Shown: positions 1-5,882 of the stretch, one piece after another | Layout of the letters: each line of letters begins with the position of its first letter | Position numbering within the stretch: position 1 is the stretch's first letter | DNA from: Leptospira sp. | GTDB lineage: Bacteria > Spirochaetota > Leptospiria > Leptospirales > Leptospiraceae | Assembly (NCBI GenBank): GCA_025457985.1 | Contig: JALOTI010000116.1 | Span: 1-6,584, forward strand | Length of the DNA stretch: 6,584 nucleotides | Direction: 5' to 3' | Notes under the pieces: model-generated | What the model was told of the DNA's origin: nothing | The model's input: the letters and a program-made list of their open reading frames with translations, nothing else | Database searches by the model: none | Program-made: the position numbers and the translations under genes

Positions 1-670
1 TAAGCTTTTCTGCAGTGCCTACACGAAAGTATGCTGCTCCTGGTGTTTTACTTCCCGAAAACAATCGTGTTTCTCCTGTATCGGAAAAGGAAAACACTCG
101 ATATTCCATTCCATCCTTTTGAATTAAGATAGGTTTTAGCGATTCGGCTTCATTTAAGCCGGCGCCAGCGTAACTGATTTTAAATTCATCAAGGAGTGAT
201 AAGGTATCCTTTAAACCTGCCTCACCAAAATCCATAGTATGATTGTTTCCTAAAAAAACCGCATCAATCCCTAAAAATTTAAGTAAATTTAGATCTTTCC
301 TTTCACCATAAAAAATATAAGATTTGATAGAATCTGCATTGGGTGTTTTTTTGAGGATAGGAGTTTCCAGATTTAACATTCGATAGTCGTAGTTTTGTAA
401 AAAAAATGAAAAACTTCGAAATGCAAACAGTGGATCTTCCGCTTTCATAGAATCGCGGACTCCCCAATTGAACATCACATCCCCTGCTACCCAAATTTTG
501 TAAGAATTTGGAAACCGATAACCCATTCCTGTCTCAGTTTTAAAGCGATAGAGTTCAGAAACGGGGAGATTTAATTCTTCTTCCTTTGGTTCTGGTATTC
601 GATCGGAACGAATATCAGAATACATGCATATTAAAAAACTAAGAAAAAAAAGCCGCTTTAAACAATTCAT
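1..670 (-). CDS. CapA-family exported metallophosphatase-like protein, C-terminus cut by window edge
   Basis: The reading frame is open from an ATG at 670 to the left edge (223 codons) and the gene continues outside the window. Residues 1-18 are a basic-hydrophobic export signal (MNCLKRLFFLSFLIC). Cys15 could be lipidated under the relaxed spirochete lipobox, but the -1 to -3 residues (I, L, F) are not classical. The CapA/PGA_cap hallmarks follow in order: GDVMFNWG (residues 63-70, Asp64), NLETP (100-104), GNNHTMDFGEAGL (141-153) and AGAGLNEAE (168-176). These correspond to the metal-binding and core motifs of this calcineurin-like fold. Family members usually run 350-400 residues, so about 60% is visible and the later motifs are missing. 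CapA proteins are named for poly-gamma-glutamate capsule work, but many homologues have no proven substrate, so no polymer is claimed. There is no Shine-Dalgarno; the start overlaps the previous stop (TAATG), so translation probably depends on reinitiation. Confidence 0.88.
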   Translation of the reverse strand, partial: MNCLKRLFFLSFLICMYSDIRSDRIPEPKEEELNLPVSELYRFKTETGMGYRFPNSYKIWVAGDVMFNWGVRDSMKAEDPLFAFRSFSFFLQNYDYRMLNLETPILKKTPNADSIKSYIFYGERKDLNLLKFLGIDAVFLGNNHTMDFGEAGLKDTLSLLDEFKISYAGAGLNEAESLKPILIQKDGMEYRVFSFSDTGETRLFSGSKTPGAAYFRVGTAEKL

Positions 671-672
671 TA
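668..672 (-). other. TAATG stop-start overlap (translational coupling)
   Basis: On the minus strand, the TAA of the lipoprotein gene (672-670) shares one base with the ATG of the CapA-like gene (670-668). No Shine-Dalgarno-like purine run is visible in the preceding 15 nt, so reinitiation by ribosomes finishing the lipoprotein gene is the likeliest way the CapA-like protein is made. Confidence 0.8.
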
Positions 673-1464
673 GAATCGGAATGTATTGATTCCAGGTTCA
701 ACTTTTGTAGTTTTTTTCATTTGAATTTGAATTAATACATTTTCCTTTTCCGTATCCAAACTGATCACTTTGGTTATTATCTCTTTCGGAGGAAAAAAAC
801 TGGCATTTGAATTTTTTACAAGTGCGATCGCCTTCAAGCCTCGCTTGACACTGCTTAGCTCCAATCTTTCCATACTACCGTTCTGAAAAAAATACTCGTA
901 AATGCCGTCTGACTTTTCTAAAAGTACTCGCGATTCTGAAATCAAAAATTTAGACTTTGGATCCTGGATTTCATCAATATAACTCCCTGTTAGGTATTGG
1001 TAAATTACAGGAAATGGAATCGCGATATTCTTTTTGGTATTAGGGTCTTGGATGATTAAATCACCCATAGGGAAATTAGAAATTTCTTTTGCACTGGACG
1101 ATTTAATTTGGATTTCCGTTGGATTGGATATAAGTTCCGTAAAAATGAGCCCAAAAAAGCTGTCCATCAGTTGGATTTTTACAAGTTTTCCATCTTTTGA
1201 GTAAAAGATTTTTCCATCGAGATAGACAGTGTCCGGCTTCGGAACAAAGGTTTGAATTTTCATGGAAAAATCAGATTTAAAACTTTGAAACTCTGGCGCC
1301 GTTTTTACGATTTCAGCAATTATCTTTTTGGATCCAGGGTCTTTTGCTGATTTATAAGTTTTGTTATCTTTTCCTATAAAATCTACATCCTCGATCGTTT
1401 CAGTCGAGTTACATTTGATCATAAAAAAAAGAATCAAGATACAAAATATACTGCGGATTCTCAT
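670..1464 (-). CDS. Putative LolB/LolA-like outer-membrane lipoprotein
   Basis: This 264-residue protein has a short signal peptide ending FFMIKC. Cys18 is the likely lipidated residue; Lys at -1 is unusual but tolerable in spirochete lipoboxes. The mature part is predicted to be mostly beta strand. Its segments can be laid by eye onto LolB: a strand with Gly then an aromatic (LDGKIFYSK, 82-90), an amphipathic strand (KLVKIQL, 93-99), a hydrophobic loop (DSFFGLIF, 101-108), a lPv..L..G element (IPFPVIYQYLTG, 149-160), and late strands (IYEYFF, 188-193; VLIQIQM, 243-249). LolB and its relatives accept or shuttle lipoproteins at the outer membrane. The assignment is an inference from motif layout, not a proven match; a generic LolA-like or DUF4292-type lipoprotein is the main alternative. 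The start is supported by AGGA (1474-1477, minus strand) 9 nt upstream and by a 4-bp ATGA overlap with the upstream TPR gene. Confidence 0.72.
   Translation of the reverse strand: MRIRSIFCILILFFMIKCNSTETIEDVDFIGKDNKTYKSAKDPGSKKIIAEIVKTAPEFQSFKSDFSMKIQTFVPKPDTVYLDGKIFYSKDGKLVKIQLMDSFFGLIFTELISNPTEIQIKSSSAKEISNFPMGDLIIQDPNTKKNIAIPFPVIYQYLTGSYIDEIQDPKSKFLISESRVLLEKSDGIYEYFFQNGSMERLELSSVKRGLKAIALVKNSNASFFPPKEIITKVISLDTEKENVLIQIQMKKTTKVEPGINTFRF
1461..1464 (-). other. ATGA stop-start overlap (translational coupling)
   Basis: On the minus strand, the TGA ending the TPR gene shares its bases with the ATG of the lipoprotein gene. With an AGGA ribosome-binding site 9 nt upstream, inside the TPR coding sequence, this indicates cotranscription and probable translational coupling. 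The same leader holds a perfect 10-bp palindrome, GGAAATTTCC (1467-1476), which overlaps the ribosome-binding site. Confidence 0.85.
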
Positions 1465-3476
1465 TTGGAAATTTCCTGTTTTATTTTTTTTATTTTTGCT
1501 TCTAAATTTTTTTTATCAGCAGGTTTTGATTTTTCTAAGGCCATATTAAAGAATACCAGAGCATTGACTGGATCCTTTTTTGCTACGTAAACATCACCTA
1601 AATGATCGTAGATGACGGGATCTTCGATCTCTCTTTCGGTAGCCAACGACGCTGCAAAATTTAAATGCAATAAACTCTCGTCTAGATTTTTTTTCCGAAA
1701 CTGAACCCATCCTATGCTATCCTGAAACGCTGCGTTATCCGGTTCAATTTGAATGGCCGAATTTAAGAGTGAAAGAGCCTCTTCTGGCTTCATATTTTTT
1801 TCTGCGTACATATATCCGAGGTAGTTCATAGCATTACTTGCATTTGGATTGAGTCGGATCGTTTCATAGAGATCTTTTTCAGCTTCTTCAAAATTTTTCA
1901 ATTTATCACTAGCCATTGCTCGATAAAACGTATAAACAGAGTTATTTGGTTCTAATTTTACAGCTTGGTTGAAGTCGGAATGACTTTTTAGATAAAGTTC
2001 ACTCTGGTAATACGCAAGTCCTCTTAAATAAAAATAAGATGGAATCGCTGATTTTGAAATGAGTGAACTTAGAATCTCTATGGAATCCTTTTCTCTATTT
2101 ATTTTTGGAAGGACATAAAGGTAACTCAAACGAAATAAGTTTTTATCCTTTTTTTGAGGATCTGTTTGAGACTCTATTGCTAATTTTTGTGCCAATATAG
2201 CATGATTGGGTTTGGCCATCATTTCTTCACAAAAAGAAATCTGCTCCCAGATAGCACTTATTTCGTTCGTATACTTGGGATCATCTTGGATTAAGGTTAA
2301 GGCATCCTGAAGTAGTTTTTTAGCTACTAAAAACTGTCGGTATTCGTAAGCATATCTACCGGCTTCTTTTGTATTCGCTAAGAACTCATCTTTATTTTCT
2401 TTGGAAGTAAGTTCAAGTAATACAAGCTTGGGGCTTAATCTTTGTGGATTCTTTTGTATAAATTTGATGACTTCTTCTTTTAATCCGTCTCGCTCAAAAC
2501 TAAGATGTCTGTCTAGAATATTGATAATTCCATCTTTTGGAATTTTATTTTCTCTTCTTAATACTTCCAAATAACTTCGAGCCAAACTTCGATTTGATAC
2601 GAACGAAACTTCGAGAAGCATATGTGACGCGTCTATATCACGCGGATTTCTTTTACGTATTTCTTCCAAATACGATTTACATTTGCCAAAGTCACCTAAG
2701 ACAAAATAGATTTGGGCGAGACGAAATAATACTTCAGTATCGTTTGGAGCGGCGTTTGTATACTCCTCATAATGTTTGATAGATATTTTAGGAAAATCTA
2801 ATTTATAATTTAGCTCACCTAAAGTTCGATTGACTAGGTTTTTGTATTTTGAATTGGTATCTCGCCTTTGGATTGCAAATGAAAGTGCAGTATAATACAG
2901 TAAGGAACGATTCCAAATTTTTTGTTCTGTATACAAACTTCCAAGTAGGTATAAAAAATCAAAATCATTTGGAAACCTTGCCAAATCGGCTTCTAAGAGT
3001 TCTGCTGCGAGTTTTAACTCACCTTGTCTAATTCGAATTCTAGTTTGGAGTAATATCAGATCTCTTGGAGTTGGACTTGTTTTGGACTTTGCAAGTTCGG
3101 ACCATTCGAAGGCTTGTTTTAAATCACCTAATTCGAGATAATTTAAACTTTGTAATTCAGAGCTAAACTTTGTTGGGCCTTTGCCAATTGTTTCTAAACA
3201 TTGGTGATAGGTATCCACCAAATCTTTGGATTGTAAAAAAGCATCTCGTGCCTCTTGCGTCCGTCTTTGTTGGCTTGCAGAAAAACCCTCAACTTGGATC
3301 CGAATCGCTTTGGAAAGGAAAAACTCAGGGGGAATTTCGGTTGGCTTATCCCCACATTTGTTTTGTGTTTCACCTGCAGGTGCTGGTTTCGTTTGCGCAA
3401 TGGATCCGTTTAAGGTTGCCAAAAGTAGGAATAGAAAAACTCTTGTGGGAAAATACTGTTTAATTGCTTGAAACAT
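1461..3476 (-). CDS. Secreted tetratricopeptide-repeat (TPR) protein, first gene of the minus-strand operon
   Basis: The product has 671 residues when started at the ATG at 3476. This start gives a clean signal peptide: Lys6/Arg12, hydrophobic core VFLFLLLATL, and likely cleavage after SIA (27/28). The frame stays open 34 codons further upstream, but that extension would put a charged, Cys-containing segment before the signal and overlap the divergent gene. The body is helical repeats: TPR-like at about 109-201, 248-280 and 371-435, and a clear TPR cluster at 478-651. That cluster includes ALSLLNSAIQIEPDNAAFQD (residues 567-586), followed by a SIGWVQF helix and an HLGDVY helix. The C-terminal pattern resembles the bacterial TPR family encoded next to lolB in Pseudomonas. 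The tail (651-671) is Lys-rich. The protein is probably a periplasmic or outer-membrane-associated scaffold whose partner may be the lipoprotein encoded next. The ribosome-binding site is weak (GGA, 8 nt before the ATG). Confidence 0.9.
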   Translation of the reverse strand: MFQAIKQYFPTRVFLFLLLATLNGSIAQTKPAPAGETQNKCGDKPTEIPPEFFLSKAIRIQVEGFSASQQRRTQEARDAFLQSKDLVDTYHQCLETIGKGPTKFSSELQSLNYLELGDLKQAFEWSELAKSKTSPTPRDLILLQTRIRIRQGELKLAAELLEADLARFPNDFDFLYLLGSLYTEQKIWNRSLLYYTALSFAIQRRDTNSKYKNLVNRTLGELNYKLDFPKISIKHYEEYTNAAPNDTEVLFRLAQIYFVLGDFGKCKSYLEEIRKRNPRDIDASHMLLEVSFVSNRSLARSYLEVLRRENKIPKDGIINILDRHLSFERDGLKEEVIKFIQKNPQRLSPKLVLLELTSKENKDEFLANTKEAGRYAYEYRQFLVAKKLLQDALTLIQDDPKYTNEISAIWEQISFCEEMMAKPNHAILAQKLAIESQTDPQKKDKNLFRLSYLYVLPKINREKDSIEILSSLISKSAIPSYFYLRGLAYYQSELYLKSHSDFNQAVKLEPNNSVYTFYRAMASDKLKNFEEAEKDLYETIRLNPNASNAMNYLGYMYAEKNMKPEEALSLLNSAIQIEPDNAAFQDSIGWVQFRKKNLDESLLHLNFAASLATEREIEDPVIYDHLGDVYVAKKDPVNALVFFNMALEKSKPADKKNLEAKIKKIKQEISK

Positions 3477-3513
3477 CAGGTGAATCCGGCAAAGTTCCGG
3501 TACAGGGCAAAGC
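3477..3513. promoter_or_regulatory. 37-bp divergent intergenic region with a short direct repeat
   Basis: This is the only real gap in the window and separates the divergent TPR and membrane-anchored genes. It is too short to hold two full promoters, so the -35/-10 elements must extend into the opposing coding sequences; I see no convincing sigma-70 hexamer pair on either strand. It contains two direct copies of GGCAAAG (3488-3494 and 3506-3512, start-to-start 18 bp) and two CCGG tetramers (3486-3489, 3497-3500). These could be an operator, but this is unproven. The AGGG of the rightward gene lies at 3504-3507. Confidence 0.4.
3504..3507 (+). promoter_or_regulatory. Ribosome-binding site deciding a TTG start
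   Basis: AGGG ends 6 nt before the TTG at 3514. Reading upstream in the same frame, a TGA at 3481 is reached with no ATG or GTG in between. The downstream membrane anchor begins only about ten codons after the TTG. Together these make TTG the only sensible start for the 418-residue protein. Confidence 0.65.
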
Positions 3514-4770
3514 TTGAACCAGATCTTCCGTGAAAACTTAAAATACATCCTGGCTGTTCTCTTTGTCTGGGCAATCACTTTCCCATGGATTCTTCAAAAC
3601 AAAGACACAATCCTTGCCAGATTGACTCTAGCCTACAATTCCTTGTATGGGAGCCCGAATCCACGCATTGCAAATCAGCTGATTGCCAAGGGAGATGCGA
3701 TCTTAGAAGGGAGAAAGACAGGAGATTCTGATTTTTTCAAGAAGATTAGCCAATTCTTTAGTTCAGAAGAAAATCCGAAAAACGTCTCTCTTCCCTTGGA
3801 CTTAGGCCTCATGGAAAAATCTTGCCTCTACTTTCGAAGCAAAGAACATGTTGAGGATCATTTTTTAGAGCTGACCTGGAGGGAAAAAGCTACCGAGTGG
3901 GGTTCTCCCCTTTTTTTACGAATGGCTCCACAGGGTGAGCTTTTGCTTGGTCCCAATCCAAAGGACTATTGGAATTCCCATATTGAAGCCGTACTGAGTG
4001 CATTAGATTATTACAAAAGAGCCTTACGATTTTCGGGACCTGCGCTTCTTGCTCCCAAAAAAATTGAATCTGTTGCCTGGGCAAGTTGCCGGCCTAGCGA
4101 AATCCTTCTAGCTTACAAAACCCATATGGTGGAGACCGAGGCCTATGTATTTAAAAAACTGAAAGAAAGTTTTTCAGTACCCAGCGGTTTATCGGAACTC
4201 CAGACAAGGATGATCGTACTTTCTGCCATAAAGCGAAGCGAATACGAAGAAGTTTCAGCTAATGATTATTTGGAGTCATTGCAAAGACAGATTTTACTTA
4301 CGGGAATGAAATCCTTTTCGCCGAAAGAAATGGACGATATCTACGAACGAATCCTCTATTTTGTAGGTTCAAATGAAAGGGAATACCTAAAGTTTAAATA
4401 CAGACGGGGTGAGTTGTATTTGATGTTGGGGAAAGAAGATCCAACTTATTTTAAAAAAGCAGCCATAGAATTTAATGAAGCCTCTCGCATCGAACTTGCG
4501 AAAGAAGATGAGGAACTAAATCTTCCATTATTACTTGTCCACGAATTTGAATGCAAACTCCGAGAAATTCAAAGTTATATGGGATTAAAAGATTATTCAA
4601 AAAGTCTAACTCTTGTTGATAAATTGAAACCGAAATTGAGAAATATCGATGAACGGAGTGTAGGTGGAACCAAAGAAGGGATTTTGAAAGACTTCCAAAA
4701 AACAACTCGTACGATTCTCCGTAAACTTGGCCGATTTGAAGAAGCAGATGAAATCCCATTCTCAGAATAA
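3514..4770 (+). CDS. Membrane-anchored helical-repeat protein of unknown function
   Basis: I do not recognise a named family. The 418-residue product begins at TTG. It has one N-terminal transmembrane or uncleaved signal-anchor segment (about residues 11-27, YILAVLFVWAITFPWIL) preceded by Arg6 and Lys10. The remainder is predicted helical. Residues 40-210 are rich in aromatic residues, with a SALDYYKRALRF helix (162-173) typical of TPR helix B. Residues 290-415 contain degenerate TPR-like helices (RGELYLMLGK, AAIEFNEASRI, LGRFEEADE). No catalytic motif is visible. Its 3' end overlaps the desulfurase gene by 23 bp, so the two are cotranscribed. Being first in the operon and anchored, it may act as a membrane scaffold for the following proteins; this is inference from position only. 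The first half of the gene is visibly GC-richer than the second. Confidence 0.85.
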   Translation: MNQIFRENLKYILAVLFVWAITFPWILQNKDTILARLTLAYNSLYGSPNPRIANQLIAKGDAILEGRKTGDSDFFKKISQFFSSEENPKNVSLPLDLGLMEKSCLYFRSKEHVEDHFLELTWREKATEWGSPLFLRMAPQGELLLGPNPKDYWNSHIEAVLSALDYYKRALRFSGPALLAPKKIESVAWASCRPSEILLAYKTHMVETEAYVFKKLKESFSVPSGLSELQTRMIVLSAIKRSEYEEVSANDYLESLQRQILLTGMKSFSPKEMDDIYERILYFVGSNEREYLKFKYRRGELYLMLGKEDPTYFKKAAIEFNEASRIELAKEDEELNLPLLLVHEFECKLREIQSYMGLKDYSKSLTLVDKLKPKLRNIDERSVGGTKEGILKDFQKTTRTILRKLGRFEEADEIPFSE

Positions 4771-5881
4771 AGTTTACTATTTCGATTATAACGCAACTCA
4801 TCCACCCCTAACTGAGATATTAAAATCCAATTTGGAAGAATATCTCTCGGAATACTACAACCCGTCAGGTAGCACTCGTTATTCATTGCGGAACCAAGGA
4901 AAAATCGAAAAAGTTAGAAAACAAATTGCAGAACTAACTGGAAAACAAGAGTCGGACTTTGTATTTTCTTCCACTGGTACGGAAGCCAATTACCTTCTCA
5001 TTGAGGCACTTAAAGCGAAATACCCAAAAATTACATCCGTTTATGTAAGCCCGTTTGAACATTCGAGTATGTACGATGCGTTAGATGATAATGGGATTCA
5101 AAAAATTATCATTAAAACGGATCAATCAGGACTAATTGATCTTGGAGATTTGGAAAACAATCTTAAAAAAGAAAGTTTACCAATCATATGTTTGTATGCT
5201 GGTAACGAAACGGGAGTGATTCAGCCCTTAGATGAAATTTCAATTTTAGCCACAAGGTTTGGAACAATTGTCCTCAGTGATCTTATGCAGGCAGTCGGAA
5301 AAATTCCAGTTCCATTTTCGAAACTGGATGGATTCAGTTTTTCGGGTCATAAGTTGGGAGGAGGACCGGGAGCCTCGGTCACTTATTTTTCAGAGCTTGG
5401 AAAATCGGTTCATTTGTTTGGTGGAGGAAACCAAGAGAATGGTCATAGAGCAGGCACAGAGAATTTGTTTTCGATTTTATCTCTGGGTCAGACATTAGAA
5501 TTCCAATCCGAACAGCTTGAAGAAAAAAACAAACGATTGCTACATTACAGAACTACAATCGAGTCCAGACTTGAAAAAATTGGATGCGAAATTATCGCTA
5601 AAAATTCTCCTCGACTGCCAAATACTAGTTTTATCAAACTTCCGATCTCAAATGTCGATTTTTTTCTGTTAGGTCTGGAAGAACTGGGGATTTTGATAGC
5701 AACGGGAAGTTCGTGTAAGTCGAGAGCTAGAGAGGCAAGTCCATCTTTGATTCGAATGGGGTATACGGAAGAAGAAGCTTTAAGATGTGTTCGCATCTCA
5801 ACAGGATATTATACAAGCGAAAACGAAGTTGAGTTTTTGTTAGAAAGTATGGAATCACTGATCGATTCTTTTTTGGAATAA
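4748..5881 (+). CDS. Cysteine desulfurase, NifS/IscS-like class V PLP enzyme
   Basis: This complete 377-residue protein would take sulfur from L-cysteine as an enzyme persulfide, releasing alanine, for Fe-S cluster or thio-modification pathways in the cytoplasm. The family motifs are in order: YFDYNATHPPL (11-21), STGTEAN (75-81), EHSS with PLP-stacking His105, GNETGVIQP (152-160, Asn153), SDLMQAVGK (Asp178, Gln181), SGHK with Schiff-base Lys202, GGGNQENGHRAGTEN (225-239), and ATGSSCKS with catalytic Cys323. The spacing closely matches E. coli IscS (H104, D180, Q183, K206, C328, from memory). The usual H-V-D-A-x-Q is changed to L-S-D-L-M-Q. The ATG at 4748 is preferred: a purine-rich GAAGAAG precedes it and the N-terminus has family length. 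An in-frame TTG at 4727 lacks a ribosome-binding site. No IscU, SufE or tRNA-thiolation partner lies in the window, so the sulfur acceptor is unknown. Confidence 0.95.
   Translation: MKSHSQNKVYYFDYNATHPPLTEILKSNLEEYLSEYYNPSGSTRYSLRNQGKIEKVRKQIAELTGKQESDFVFSSTGTEANYLLIEALKAKYPKITSVYVSPFEHSSMYDALDDNGIQKIIIKTDQSGLIDLGDLENNLKKESLPIICLYAGNETGVIQPLDEISILATRFGTIVLSDLMQAVGKIPVPFSKLDGFSFSGHKLGGGPGASVTYFSELGKSVHLFGGGNQENGHRAGTENLFSILSLGQTLEFQSEQLEEKNKRLLHYRTTIESRLEKIGCEIIAKNSPRLPNTSFIKLPISNVDFFLLGLEELGILIATGSSCKSRAREASPSLIRMGYTEEEALRCVRISTGYYTSENEVEFLLESMESLIDSFLE
5875..5877 (+). promoter_or_regulatory. Weak ribosome-binding site and 1-nt junction before the CHAT gene
   Basis: GGA lies 5 nt before the ATG at 5883, inside the last codons of the desulfurase gene. 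The desulfurase TAA (5879-5881) is followed by a single G and then the ATG. This spacing implies cotranscription and probably coupled translation of the two genes. Confidence 0.55.
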
Positions 5882-5882
5882 G

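Noticed and set aside
303..494. 63-codon minus-strand frame
   Set aside because: It lies in another frame within the CapA-like gene, whose motifs are unmistakable; the frame is accidental.
3170..3463. Plus-strand open frames of 81-97 codons opposite the 5' end of the TPR gene
   Set aside because: They are antisense to a strongly supported TPR gene with a signal peptide. They show no domain pattern and no ribosome-binding site.
3477..3578. N-terminal extension of the TPR protein (open frame to an ATG at 3578, or an ATG at 3548)
   Set aside because: The extra 34 residues would precede a well-formed signal peptide and overlap the divergent gene, whose TTG start has a ribosome-binding site and is followed by a membrane anchor.
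4727..4747. TTG start for the desulfurase, seven codons earlier
   Set aside because: There is no Shine-Dalgarno before it. The ATG at 4748 has purine-rich sequence upstream and gives the usual N-terminal length.
4472..4886. Minus-strand open frames of 97-109 codons opposite the 418-residue gene and the start of the desulfurase gene
   Set aside because: They are shadows of the coding plus strand, with no recognisable protein features.
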